In this document: in pieces, positions 1 to 8,531 of the stretch
Layout of the letters: every line of letters starts with the position of its first letter
Numbering within the stretch: position 1 is the first letter of the stretch
DNA from: an uncultured Neomegalonema sp.
GTDB taxonomy: Bacteria > Pseudomonadota > Alphaproteobacteria > Rhodobacterales > Rhodobacteraceae
NCBI GenBank assembly: GCA_937927905.1
Contig: CALFWP010000068.1
Location: 1 to 9,917 of the forward strand
Direction: 5' to 3'
Length of the DNA: 9,917 nt
The notes under the pieces: generated by a model
What the model saw: the letters and a program-made list of their open reading frames with translations, nothing else
Told to the model about the DNA's origin: nothing
Database searches by the model: none
Program-made: the position numbers and the translations under genes

Positions 1-78
1 ATGCTGGGTTTGAACCGGAATACACTGCGTAAAAAGATACGCGAACTTGACATTCCGGTCGAACGACGAAAGAAGTGA
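1..78 (+). CDS. ntrC: Nitrogen regulation response regulator NtrC, C-terminal end only (5' cut by window edge)
   Basis: Frame 1 reads 25 codons to a TGA at 76-78 and gives MLGLNRNTLRKKIRELDIP followed by a basic tail (VERRKK). This is the second half of the Fis-type helix-turn-helix that ends NtrC; LGLNRNTLRKKIREL is the recognition-helix segment typical of alphaproteobacterial NtrC. The ATG at base 1 is an internal Met, not the start. NtrC is the sigma-54 activator phosphorylated by NtrB that switches on nitrogen-assimilation genes under ammonium limitation. Its receiver and AAA+ domains lie left of the window. The identification rests on a short stretch, but the position directly before ntrY-ntrX supports it strongly. 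Confidence 0.86.
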   Translation: MLGLNRNTLRKKIRELDIPVERRKK

Positions 79-151
79 TGCTGTTAAGCAACAATCTTGT
101 GCTGTAAGGTTGCACAGGAATAACGATTGCTTGGGGGATACCACGTCAGAC

Positions 152-2425
152 ATGACTTTGGCTCGGTCGGATATCGTCGGGAAATTTGGCCCAAAATGGC
201 TTTATGACGGTCGCAGACGTCGTAAGATCATTAGTGGTTTTGCACTGTGTCTGGCGATAGCGGCACCGTTATGTGCCATAATTACATACTTCCTGATCAC
301 CGATAACAGCGTTTTTGCCGATAACAGCGCAGCATTGCGTACGATGCTGATTATAGATTTCTGTCTGGCGCTGGCACTTATCGGGGTCATTGCCTGGCGC
401 CTTGCCATGATGGTTCTGGCTCGAAGGGCACGCTCTGCAGGATCGCGCCTGCATCTGCGAATGGTGCGCCTGTTTACGATCATTGCTGTTGCACCGGCAT
501 TGTTGCTGGGCCTCTTCGCAGCGGTGACAGTGACGTTTAGCCTTGAAGGGTGGCTGAATAAACGTGTCGCGGGCGTGGTCCAAAACTCTGTTACGATTGC
601 GGAATCCTATGTGCGGGAACGTCATCAGGCGATCCGGCTGGACGCAAGCGCCATTTCAGCTGAGGTGATCAGGTCTCTACCGCTCGGGATTCCTGATCCG
701 GCAACATTAAACCGTGTTCTGGCAAAATTTTCACGAGAACGTCGGCTTGTTGAAGTTTATGTATTGAATTCAAGCGGCGAGATCATTGCCCGGGGACCGA
801 ATAGCTATCTGTTCTTGTATACACCGCCGACCCAGCGTGAATTTGAGGCGACGCGCCCCGGTGAAGTATATGTATTCGAGGATCGCAGCGGCGGTGCAGT
901 GCGTGCGCTTCAACCCTTGCCAGGTGTGTTCGACGCCTTTTTGTATCTGGTACGCCCAGTTGACGGTGAAGCATTGCGGGTTCTAGCGGATACGCGCTCC
1001 ATGGCATCTCAATATCAGCAGCTGGAAACCCAACGCAGTGATATGCAGCTGATTTTCGCATTGATCTATATCGGTTTTGCAACGCTGGTTTTGTCTGCTG
1101 CAATCTGGTTCGGCATCTGGTTCGCCGACAGATTGGCACGACCTATTGGACGCCTTGCAATGGCGGCGGACCGCGTCGCGGGCGGCGACCTTGATGCCCG
1201 TGTAAACGAGGAAAAAGGCGATGATGAAATCGCTGTCCTGTCCCGTGCATTCAACCATATGACGGAGCAGGTCCAGCGGCAGCGCGGATCATTGCTTGAT
1301 GCCAATTTACAACTTGATCAGCGCCGCCGTTTTACGGAGGCTGTGCTTTCCGGTGTAACAGTCGGTGTGTTGCGCCTTGACAGGTCCGGTATGGTCAACC
1401 TTGCCAATGAAACCGCCGAAGATTTACTGGATGCACAATACGGGGCGCTCGACGGTATTATCCTGCAAAAAGCTTACCCCGCTTTTGCCCCTATAATTAC
1501 AAGGGCCGCCGAAAGCGCTGATTTATCCAGTGAAGGGCGGGCTGTAATCTCCGCAGAAGACGGTGAAAGCGAGTTTCTGGTCCGGGTTTCCTGTCAGCTC
1601 AACTGTGATGCGGTAGAAGGCTATGTCGTCACACTGGACGATATGACCGACCTGATATCCGCTCAGCGTTTGGCCGCATGGGGCGATGTTGCACGCAGGG
1701 TTGCCCATGAAATCCGCAATCCGCTTACGCCGATTCAACTATCCGCAGAGCGCCTGCACCGAAAATTCGGAACACAAATCGGGAATGACCGGCCTGTTTT
1801 TGATCAATGTACAGAAACGATCGTAAGGCAGGTCGAACAAATCAGGCGTATGGTTGAGGAATTTTCTAATTTTGCACGCATGCCGGAGCCGTCCTTTGCC
1901 GAAGAACGCCTCCATACACTGATCAAGGAAGCGGTTATTCTTCAGGTTGCTAGCCACCCTGATATCACATTTGATATACAAAATGTAGATCAGGAGCTTT
2001 ATGTCCTTTGTGACCGTGGCCTTATATCTCAGGCTTTAACGAATATCCTGAAAAATGCTATTGAGGCGATAAACAGCCGCATTGATACAAACCCGGCACA
2101 GGATAAAATACCGGAGCGTGGCCTTATATCCTTGTCCCTTATCCGCAACGGTGATCATGCCGAGATAATTATTACAGATAACGGTATCGGGCTACCGAAG
2201 AAGGAACGTAAAAGGGTTGTTGAACCTTATGTGACGACAAAGTCAGGTGGAACCGGTTTGGGGCTTGCGATCGTAAAGCGTATGGTTGAAGAGCACGGCG
2301 GCACTTTAATGCTGTCCGATGCCGCTTCGCCCGATGGACCTGCTACTGGCACGCGCATCGCAATAAAACTTGGCGGCGTTGTGCGACCGGATACACTGAA
2401 CGTTCTGCAGGAATCTGTGGCTTAG
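152..2425 (+). CDS. ntrY: Membrane sensor histidine kinase NtrY
   Basis: Reads as a 757-residue transmembrane histidine kinase, the usual NtrY length. Hydrophobic helices lie at about 26-50, 66-90, 107-130 and 299-325, with a periplasmic sensor region between the third and fourth. A HAMP linker (about 322-376), a PAS domain (about 391-500) and the kinase core follow. The H-box is RVAHEIRNPLTPIQLSAERL with phospho-acceptor His519, the N-box is NILKNAIEAI (631-640), G1 is DNGIGLP (676-682) and G2 is GGTGLGLAI (699-707). NtrY phosphorylates NtrX, encoded 44 bases downstream; the family is linked to nitrogen, redox and envelope responses. I chose the ATG at 152, preceded by GGGGGA at 133-138, because the frame extension back to a TTG at 47 would overlap ntrC and adds sequence unlike the family. 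A TTG at 131 with AGGAAT upstream is a weaker alternative. Confidence 0.93.
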   Translation: MTLARSDIVGKFGPKWLYDGRRRRKIISGFALCLAIAAPLCAIITYFLITDNSVFADNSAALRTMLIIDFCLALALIGVIAWRLAMMVLARRARSAGSRLHLRMVRLFTIIAVAPALLLGLFAAVTVTFSLEGWLNKRVAGVVQNSVTIAESYVRERHQAIRLDASAISAEVIRSLPLGIPDPATLNRVLAKFSRERRLVEVYVLNSSGEIIARGPNSYLFLYTPPTQREFEATRPGEVYVFEDRSGGAVRALQPLPGVFDAFLYLVRPVDGEALRVLADTRSMASQYQQLETQRSDMQLIFALIYIGFATLVLSAAIWFGIWFADRLARPIGRLAMAADRVAGGDLDARVNEEKGDDEIAVLSRAFNHMTEQVQRQRGSLLDANLQLDQRRRFTEAVLSGVTVGVLRLDRSGMVNLANETAEDLLDAQYGALDGIILQKAYPAFAPIITRAAESADLSSEGRAVISAEDGESEFLVRVSCQLNCDAVEGYVVTLDDMTDLISAQRLAAWGDVARRVAHEIRNPLTPIQLSAERLHRKFGTQIGNDRPVFDQCTETIVRQVEQIRRMVEEFSNFARMPEPSFAEERLHTLIKEAVILQVASHPDITFDIQNVDQELYVLCDRGLISQALTNILKNAIEAINSRIDTNPAQDKIPERGLISLSLIRNGDHAEIIITDNGIGLPKKERKRVVEPYVTTKSGGTGLGLAIVKRMVEEHGGTLMLSDAASPDGPATGTRIAIKLGGVVRPDTLNVLQESVA

Positions 2426-2469
2426 CTCCAATTTCGTAACGAGAATATTGAATAAAAGGTCGAAATCTT

Positions 2470-3885
2470 ATGGCTGATATCCTGATTGTAGATGATGAAG
2501 AGGACATTCGCGAGCTGATCGCGGAAATCCTTCAGGACGAAGGTCATGATACAAGAACGGCCTCTTGTGCGGATTCGACATTCAAGGAAATAAACGGACG
2601 CCAACCGGATCTTATCATCCTCGATATTTGGTTACAGGGCAGCAGGAAAGACGGGATCGAGGTTCTGAAAACGGTTAAGCGTGATAACCCTGAACTGCCG
2701 GTTATTATTATCAGCGGCCATGGTAATGTTGAACTGGCCGTCGCTGCGATACAGCAAGGGGCCTATGATTTTATACAAAAGCCGTTCAAAACCGATTTTC
2801 TAATGATCACAGTCTGCCGCGCGTTGGAGGCGGCGCGTCTGCGCCGTGAAAATGCAGTACTGCGTCAAAAAGAGAGCAGTATTACAGAGCTGGTGGGTGA
2901 TTCTGCCGCAATGCTTCAATTCCGCAGTGTCATAGACCGCGTGGCACCTACAAATAGCAGAGTGCTGATTTCAGGACCGTCCGGCTCCGGTAAAGAAGTG
3001 GCCGCGCGTTATCTGCATCAGAATTCAAAGCGTGCCGACGGGGCATTTGTGGTTGTCAGTGCAGCAACTATGGATCCGGAACATATCGAAGAAAAACTGT
3101 TCGGCAGAGAACGTGAAGGCGGTCTGGCAACTCCGGGTCTTTTTGAGGCTGCGCATGGCGGGACACTCTTCTTCGATGAAGTTGCCGACATGCCGAAAGA
3201 AACACAGTCGAAAATACTCAGAGTTCTGATCGATCAGTCTTTCACACGAGTCGGCGGCAATGATACCGTTCGTGTTGACGTAAGGATTGTCAGTGCGACG
3301 AGTCGTGACCTGGCCGGTGAAATCGTCTCCGGTGCATTCCGCGAAGATCTATATCACCGTTTGAATGTGGTACCTATTGATGCGCCGACATTGGGGCAGC
3401 GGCGCGAAGATATCCGTGCGCTTGTGGATCACCTGACAGATCGTTTGAACCGCGAACACGGCTTGCCGAAGCGTCATGTGAATGATGACGCGATTGCCGT
3501 GCTTCAAGCCTATGAATGGCCCGGAAATGTGCGGCAACTCAGAAATATCGTCGAACGGATTATGATCCTGGGTGACGGATCTTCAGAGATCGGCCCTGAT
3601 GACATCCCGCCGGAGGTGACACCCGATGGCACGGCATCCGGTATTTCACAGGCGGGTGAGAATTTTGTCTCTATGCCGCTTCGTGAAGCACGGGAAGCCT
3701 TTGAACGCAACTACCTGATCGCGCAAATCAACAGGTTTGGTGGCAACGTCTCGCGTACAGCATCCTTTGTCGGAATGGAGCGTTCCGCATTGCACCGCAA
3801 ACTGAAGGCACTTGGCGTAACAACAGCCAACCGCAACGGTGGTAGAACAGCCTTTGTACAGAATGTGGTCGAGATGTCATCCTGA
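2470..3885 (+). CDS. ntrX: Response regulator NtrX (receiver, AAA+, Fis-type HTH)
   Basis: A 471-residue NtrC-family regulator paired with NtrY. The receiver domain (1-120) has acidic residues D8/D9/E10, phospho-acceptor Asp52, Ser82 and Lys104. The AAA+ domain has Walker A GPSGSGKE (169-176), Walker B GGTLFFDEVAD (230-240), an arginine-finger segment REDLYHRL (291-298) and sensor II WPGNVRQLRN (350-359). A Fis-like helix-turn-helix lies at about 424-450 (GGNVSRTASFVGMERSALHR). The GAFTGA loop that contacts sigma-54 in NtrC is absent: LFGREREGG leads straight into GLFEAAHGG. This is the NtrX pattern and argues that it does not activate sigma-54 polymerase in the NtrC manner. The ATG at 2470 has AAAAGG at 2454-2459. 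The C-terminal tail after about 450 (TTANRNGG...) is low in recognisable structure. Confidence 0.94.
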   Translation: MADILIVDDEEDIRELIAEILQDEGHDTRTASCADSTFKEINGRQPDLIILDIWLQGSRKDGIEVLKTVKRDNPELPVIIISGHGNVELAVAAIQQGAYDFIQKPFKTDFLMITVCRALEAARLRRENAVLRQKESSITELVGDSAAMLQFRSVIDRVAPTNSRVLISGPSGSGKEVAARYLHQNSKRADGAFVVVSAATMDPEHIEEKLFGREREGGLATPGLFEAAHGGTLFFDEVADMPKETQSKILRVLIDQSFTRVGGNDTVRVDVRIVSATSRDLAGEIVSGAFREDLYHRLNVVPIDAPTLGQRREDIRALVDHLTDRLNREHGLPKRHVNDDAIAVLQAYEWPGNVRQLRNIVERIMILGDGSSEIGPDDIPPEVTPDGTASGISQAGENFVSMPLREAREAFERNYLIAQINRFGGNVSRTASFVGMERSALHRKLKALGVTTANRNGGRTAFVQNVVEMSS

Positions 3886-3894
3886 TCATTTATC

Positions 3895-5271
3895 ATGAAA
3901 GTCATCGTATGCGGCGCCGGTCAGGTCGGTTTCAACATCGCGCGCCAGTTATCCTCCGAAGGAAATGATGTCGTCCTGGTTGACAGCTCGGAAGAGCTGA
4001 TCCGCAAGGTCACGGACATGATTGATGTCGGTGGAGTAACCGGTTACGCATCACGGCCCGACGTGTTGATGGAGGCGGGCGCAGTTGACGCGGATATGCT
4101 GATTGCCGTTACATATTCCGATGAAGTCAATATGATCGCGTGTCAGGTGGCCCATTCGGTCTTTTCCGTGCCACGTAAAATCGCCCGTGTCCGTGCGCAA
4201 TCCTACCTCGAACCGGTCTGGCGGGATATGTTCCGGCGGGACCACATGCCCATTGATGTGATTATTTCACCTGAGATGGAGGTTGCCGACTCGGTGCTCC
4301 GGCGCATCAGCGCTCCGGGTGCGTTTGAATCAACACCGTTTCTTGACGGGCGTGTCCGCCTGATCGGAATACAGCTGGGCGATGATTGTCCCCTGCTAAA
4401 CACACCGCTACGGCAACTTACACAATTGTTCCCTGATATCAGCGCAATGGTCGTTGCCTTCGAGCGCCAGGGAAAGTTGCATACCTCTTCGGGGGATGAC
4501 CAGCTTTACCCCGATGACAATGTGTTTCTTGTTGCTGTCGAAGAGGATGTGGATCGCACGCTGTCTTTGTTCGGACATGAGAAAGAGGTTGCGCGACGGA
4601 TCGTCATTGCCGGTGGCGGTAATGTCGGTTACGCGGTTGCAAAAAAGCTGGAAGGGCAGAAAAACGGCATTAAAACCAAGCTCATCGAGCTGAATCGAGA
4701 GATTGCGGAAAAGGCGGCGGAGAATCTTGAACGAACCATTGTATTGAATGGTGATGTGTTGGATTCGGCAATTTTACAGGAAGCCAATGCCGGTGAAGCG
4801 GAAAGTATCATTGCGCTGACCGATGATGACAAAACAAATCTTCTGGCCGGTGTTCTGGCCAAGGATGCCGGGGCGCGCAATGCCATGGTGCTCGTGAATA
4901 ATCAGAACTTGATGCGTCTTGTTACTCCGCTTGGGATTGATGCGTTCATAAATCCGAGGGCAACAACAGTCTCCTCAATTCTGCGTCATGTCCGCCGGGG
5001 CAGAATCCGTGCGCTTCACAGTATCCGCGATGGTGCGGCCGAGGTGATAGAGGCGCAGACACTCGCCACTTCGCCACTGGTGGGCAAGCCTCTTGGCGAG
5101 GTGAATTTGCCGACCGGTGTTATTGTGGCGGCAGTTTTATCTGGAGAAAAAATCGAAATTCCGGATGCACGCTATGTTCTCAAGGATGGTGATCATATTG
5201 TTATCTTTGCATTACGAGACGCTGTGAACAGAGTTGAAAAACTCTTTCGTGTCAGTGTTGATTATTTTTGA
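3895..5271 (+). CDS. trkA: Trk potassium uptake system regulatory NAD-binding protein TrkA
   Basis: A 458-residue peripheral protein with the TrkA tandem layout: two RCK_N Rossmann domains, each followed by an RCK_C domain. The first nucleotide-binding loop is CGAGQVG (6-12), with acidic D30 at the end of beta-2 (VVLVDSS). The second is GGGNVGYAVAKKLE (240-253). The C-terminal RCK_C domain begins near 385. TrkA binds NAD(H) and gates the TrkH channel on the inner face of the membrane to control K+ uptake. It starts 9 bases after the ntrX stop and ends 6 bases before the trkH ATG, so it is very probably in the same transcript. No purine-rich ribosome-binding site is visible before the ATG at 3895, which suggests coupling to ntrX translation or a leaderless-like start. 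The length is normal and nothing is missing. Confidence 0.95.
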   Translation: MKVIVCGAGQVGFNIARQLSSEGNDVVLVDSSEELIRKVTDMIDVGGVTGYASRPDVLMEAGAVDADMLIAVTYSDEVNMIACQVAHSVFSVPRKIARVRAQSYLEPVWRDMFRRDHMPIDVIISPEMEVADSVLRRISAPGAFESTPFLDGRVRLIGIQLGDDCPLLNTPLRQLTQLFPDISAMVVAFERQGKLHTSSGDDQLYPDDNVFLVAVEEDVDRTLSLFGHEKEVARRIVIAGGGNVGYAVAKKLEGQKNGIKTKLIELNREIAEKAAENLERTIVLNGDVLDSAILQEANAGEAESIIALTDDDKTNLLAGVLAKDAGARNAMVLVNNQNLMRLVTPLGIDAFINPRATTVSSILRHVRRGRIRALHSIRDGAAEVIEAQTLATSPLVGKPLGEVNLPTGVIVAAVLSGEKIEIPDARYVLKDGDHIVIFALRDAVNRVEKLFRVSVDYF

Positions 5272-5277
5272 GTCGTG

Positions 5278-6846
5278 ATGCGCTCAGGTGCTGCACTCAT
5301 ATCAGGAAATGACAACTCTGCCGGAGAACAACCCGGCAGAGTGATTGTTTTTACGTTGCTGATTTTGGCACTCGGAATGACGCTGGTTTGGATTTTTACG
5401 ATCGTGACCGGCGATCATGAATCGGGCAGCGGTTTTGCGTTCGGTACAATCAGCTGTATTTTTTTCGCTGCTGCGGCTGAGGTGTTGTCGAAGGGGCGTT
5501 TTAATCGTGTTAAGCGCTCGGGGCTGGCTCTTGTACTTACATTTTATGTCATTGGTCCTGCGATAGCGGCGATACCGCTTTTGGGATTGCGCTCAGTGGC
5601 TGATTTTGATTCGGCCTATTTTGAAATGGCATCCGCCTTGACAACGACCGGTGCGACTATCTTCTGGAATCTGGAGGATGTACAACAAGCCGTTATTTTA
5701 TGGCGGGCGATGCTATCCGGTTTCGGCGGTTTTGTATGTCTGGTATCTGCGTTGGCGATATTGGCCCCGCTTTCCATCGGGGGATTTGAAGTCGACCATA
5801 TGATCGATCGCAGGGCAACAACCATCAATTACGCCTTTTTGTGCGCAAGCGAGGGTGCGCGCTCACGGGGGTTGGAGGCACGCATTATCTGGGCATCCCG
5901 TATTGTGCTTATTCCGTATCTGGGAATGATGGCGCTTTGTACATTTTTCTTGGCGGCCAGCGGCCTGAATCCGTTCGAAGCATTTTGTTTTGCCCTTGCC
6001 AGTGTTTCCACGACGGGCTTTGCCCCGACCGCCTCAGGCGTAGCAGGATATAACGCCTTTATGACCGAGTTTATTCTGCTGCTTGTTATTATACCTGCGG
6101 CAATCGGCATAACGGCGCATATGGCGGCCCGGCGCTCTGGCATCGGAAGTTATTTGCGGAATCCGGAATTACATTACATGGCAATTGCCGTATTTGCGGT
6201 TGTTGCGATCCTGTTTTTGCGAAACTGGTTTGGTGCGCTTGAAACCCGGTCAACGGATGAAATCAAACAGGCATTTACCGCGTTATGGGGCGCCTTTTTT
6301 ATGTCTGTCTCATTTATCACAACGACAGGCTTTGAGTCCGCAGCATGGGAGGGAGCAACGACCTGGAGTGGCCTGGAGACCCCCGGAATTGTCCTGTTGG
6401 GCCTTGCGATTACAGGAGGCGGTGCAGCCTCTACAGCGGGAGGCATCAAGCTTTTGCGTGCGGCTTTGCTGGCAAAACACAGTATGGCGGAATTAAGAAG
6501 GCTGGCTCGTCCTGCCTCGATGCAACCTATATTCAGCGGTGGCAGAGTAGTGACATTCGATGCGTTAAGCATCGTTTGGATTTTCGTCATGCTTTATCTG
6601 ATCACTGTGGCGGTCTGTGCCCTTGGGCTTGCGGCCTCAGGGCTCCGGTTTGTTGATGCCTTTGCCGCTTCGGTTGCCGCGATTAGCAATACCGGACCTT
6701 TGCTGGAAATCATCGCAGGTGAAGGTAGAGGGTATGCAACACATGGAACAGTGGCGCGGTACATTCTGTGTGCCGCAATGATTGTCGGCAGAATGGAGAC
6801 ACTGGCTGTTATTGCGCTGTGCAGTGTGTCGGCGTGGCGACGGTAA
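5278..6846 (+). CDS. trkH: Trk potassium transporter membrane subunit TrkH
   Basis: A 522-residue polytopic inner-membrane protein with the four pore repeats of the TrkH/TrkG/KtrB superfamily, numbered here from the GTG at 5275: SALTTTGATIFW (120-131), SVSTTGFAPT (243-252), FITTTGFESAAW (347-358) and AISNTGPLL (469-477). The family signature GGGAASTAGGIKLLR (381-395) follows the third repeat and includes the flexible gate loop region. It conducts K+ (and usually Na+) inward and is gated by TrkA, encoded just upstream. GTG (5275) and ATG (5278) are adjacent; I prefer the ATG. Only 6 bases separate it from the trkA stop, and no good Shine-Dalgarno is seen, consistent with translational coupling. 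The first about 20 residues before the first membrane helix are hydrophilic. The gene is full length with no sign of damage. Confidence 0.93.
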   Translation: MRSGAALISGNDNSAGEQPGRVIVFTLLILALGMTLVWIFTIVTGDHESGSGFAFGTISCIFFAAAAEVLSKGRFNRVKRSGLALVLTFYVIGPAIAAIPLLGLRSVADFDSAYFEMASALTTTGATIFWNLEDVQQAVILWRAMLSGFGGFVCLVSALAILAPLSIGGFEVDHMIDRRATTINYAFLCASEGARSRGLEARIIWASRIVLIPYLGMMALCTFFLAASGLNPFEAFCFALASVSTTGFAPTASGVAGYNAFMTEFILLLVIIPAAIGITAHMAARRSGIGSYLRNPELHYMAIAVFAVVAILFLRNWFGALETRSTDEIKQAFTALWGAFFMSVSFITTTGFESAAWEGATTWSGLETPGIVLLGLAITGGGAASTAGGIKLLRAALLAKHSMAELRRLARPASMQPIFSGGRVVTFDALSIVWIFVMLYLITVAVCALGLAASGLRFVDAFAASVAAISNTGPLLEIIAGEGRGYATHGTVARYILCAAMIVGRMETLAVIALCSVSAWRR

Positions 6847-6980
6847 TGAGCATTAACAGCTTATGCATTATTTGAACTTATTCAATGTTTGTCGTGTGCA
6901 GTTAAACATGCAATCGTACTGTAAAGATTTATGGAAACGTGACTAAGATTGAGTCGGTCAATAAATAGAAGGCAAGCACA
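6847..6980 (+). promoter_or_regulatory. Gene-free leader upstream of hfq; probable hfq-hflX promoter region
   Basis: This 134-base AT-rich stretch is the longest gap on the + strand side and separates trkH from hfq, so it is the natural place for an hfq promoter. Possible -35-like hexamers are TTGAAC at 6872-6877 and TTAAAC at 6902-6907, but neither is followed at 16-18 bases by a convincing -10 hexamer, so I do not assign an exact promoter. A small inverted repeat, TTGAA-CTTA-TTCAA, sits at 6872-6885. I found no strong stem with a T-run that would act as an intrinsic terminator for trkH. A ribosome-binding site, GAAGG at 6968-6972, lies 8 bases before the hfq ATG. Confidence 0.35.
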
Positions 6981-7226
6981 ATGCCCAACGACAAACAAAA
7001 CCTTCAGGATGCATTTTTAAATAACATTCGCAAAAACAAGATTTCGGTCACGATTTTTCTTGTTAACGGTGTCAAACTTCAGGGCGTTGTCACCTGGTTT
7101 GATAATTTCTGTGTTTTATTGCGCCGTGATGGTCAATCCCAACTGGTCTATAAGCACGCAATTTCAACGATCATGCCCTCACAACCGATCAGTCTTTATG
7201 ATCCGGAGGATGCGGCGGCATCGTGA
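6981..7226 (+). CDS. hfq: RNA-binding protein Hfq
   Basis: An 81-residue Sm-like protein that forms hexameric rings, pairs small RNAs with mRNAs and protects RNA in the cytoplasm. The Sm1 part is visible as NLQDAFLNNIRKNKISVTIF (7-26), including Gln9, equivalent to the proximal-face Gln8 of the E. coli protein. The strand segment VNGVKLQGVVTWFDNFCVLL (28-47) follows, and then the Sm2 motif YKHAIST (57-63) with the Lys-His pair that binds the 3' U of RNA. WFDNFCVLLRRDG is the alphaproteobacterial version of this segment. The C-terminal tail is short, as in this class. GAAGG stands 8 bases before the ATG. The stop codon overlaps the GTG start of hflX, the classic hfq-hflX pair. Confidence 0.97.
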   Translation: MPNDKQNLQDAFLNNIRKNKISVTIFLVNGVKLQGVVTWFDNFCVLLRRDGQSQLVYKHAISTIMPSQPISLYDPEDAAAS

Positions 7227-8503
7227 CCACGAATGCTTTTGTAATTCACCCGAATATAAAAAATGAAAAGCCGGATCTAAGAACGCCGGATACAAGACTT
7301 GAAGAAGCAGTCGGACTGGCTTCTGCCCTTGATCTGAATATCACCGGTGCCAGGATCGAAAACCTGCCGACGATACGGGCCGGTATGTTCTTCGGATCTG
7401 GCAAGCTGTCGGAGCTGAAAGATAGCATCAAGGCTGCCGATGCTGAGCTTGTCATTATCGACACGTCGTTAAGTCCGGTTCAGCAACGGAATTTGGAAAA
7501 AGAGTGGTCGGTCAAAATTCTGGACCGGACCGGGTTGATCCTGGAAATTTTCGGATACAGAGCACAGACGAAAGAAGGCACGTTACAGGTCGAACTCGCG
7601 CATCTGCTGTATCAGAAAAGTCGACTTGTCCGGAGCTGGACACACCTTGAAAGACAACGCGGCGGGCTTGGTTTTGTCGGCGGGCCGGGGGAGACTCAGA
7701 TCGAGGCCGACCGGCGGATGATTGATATGCGGGTTGAACGTATCCGGCGGCAGCTGGAAAAGGTGGTCAAAACACGCGGCCTGCATAGAAAAAAACGCAA
7801 AAAAGCGCCGCATCCTGTCGTTGCACTGGTCGGGTACACAAATGCCGGTAAATCAACAATTTTCAACAGCTTGACCAGCGCATCCGTCCTTGCGGCAGAT
7901 AAATTGTTTGCAACGCTGGATCCGACCATGCGCTCTATCGTGACGGCGAGCGGTCGGCATGTCATCCTGTCCGATACTGTGGGATTTGTATCTGATCTTC
8001 CAACGCAACTTGTTGCCGCATTCAGAGCGACCCTTGAAGAGGTTCTGGAAGCTGATGTCCTTGTCCATGTGCGGGATGTATCCAGCCCGGAAACCGATGC
8101 GCAGGCCCGTGATGTGAAGGATATTCTGAAAACACTGGGTATCACGGAACCACAGATGGAAAATGCCATCGAAGTTTATAATAAATGCGACTTACTCACA
8201 GAGGATGAGTTGCAGGCTCTTACGAACGAGGCGGCACGTAAACCGAATGTTGTGATGGCCTCTGCTCTGGAAAAATCGGGAATTGATACGATTATCGGTG
8301 CAATTGATGCGCGCCTCTCGATGCATGATTTAGATTTGTCTGTTGCCATTCCCGTCTTTGATGGCAAAGCTTTGGCATGGCTATATAAAAATGCCAATAT
8401 TACCGCACGGGACGATACCGGAACGGCAGTTTGCCTGAATATTACAATATCGCACGACGATGCCGAACGCTTTAAAAGCCGTTTTGGGTATGAATTGACT
8501 TAA
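7223..8503 (+). CDS. hflX: Ribosome-splitting GTPase HflX
   Basis: A 426-residue HflX-family GTPase, which in studied bacteria binds the 50S subunit and separates stalled 70S ribosomes. The N-terminal HflX domain (about 20-130) is followed by the glycine-rich linker GGLGFVGGPGETQIEADRR (147-165), a coiled basic segment (166-195), and then the G domain. The G-domain motifs are G1 GYTNAGKST (204-212), G2 region DPTMRS (233-238), G3 DTVGF (251-255), G4 NKCD (320-323) and G5 SAL (347-349). A short C-terminal domain ends at FGYELT. The GTG start at 7223 overlaps the hfq stop by four bases (GTGA), with GGAGGA at 7205-7210 inside hfq as the likely ribosome-binding site. All GTPase motifs are intact. 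Confidence 0.96.
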   Translation: MTTNAFVIHPNIKNEKPDLRTPDTRLEEAVGLASALDLNITGARIENLPTIRAGMFFGSGKLSELKDSIKAADAELVIIDTSLSPVQQRNLEKEWSVKILDRTGLILEIFGYRAQTKEGTLQVELAHLLYQKSRLVRSWTHLERQRGGLGFVGGPGETQIEADRRMIDMRVERIRRQLEKVVKTRGLHRKKRKKAPHPVVALVGYTNAGKSTIFNSLTSASVLAADKLFATLDPTMRSIVTASGRHVILSDTVGFVSDLPTQLVAAFRATLEEVLEADVLVHVRDVSSPETDAQARDVKDILKTLGITEPQMENAIEVYNKCDLLTEDELQALTNEAARKPNVVMASALEKSGIDTIIGAIDARLSMHDLDLSVAIPVFDGKALAWLYKNANITARDDTGTAVCLNITISHDDAERFKSRFGYELT

Positions 8504-8531
8504 TCCGCGAAAATGAAAAACGTCTGACGGT

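Noticed and set aside
88..116. Small inverted repeats (GCAAC/GTTGC and TGTGC/GCACA) between ntrC and ntrY
   Set aside because: Five-base arms with long loops and no T-run; expected by chance and not convincing as an attenuator or terminator.
47..151. Upstream extension of the ntrY frame to a TTG at 47
   Set aside because: It overlaps the ntrC coding end and adds 35 residues unlike NtrY N-termini; the ATG at 152 begins the family-like sequence.
6174..6590. Open frame of 138 codons opposite trkH
   Set aside because: Antisense shadow of a membrane-protein gene; the trkH pore motifs prove the other strand is coding.
7696..8169. Long open frame opposite hflX (157 codons, minus strand)
   Set aside because: It is a shadow of the hflX coding frame: low-complexity Ser/Arg/Ala-rich translation, no recognisable motifs, no ribosome-binding site.
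8504..8531. Possible bidirectional terminator between hflX and the RND fragment (AAACG-TCTGA-CGGTTT)
   Set aside because: Only about five pairs with a bulge and a short T-run; too weak to call, although the position between convergent genes is right.
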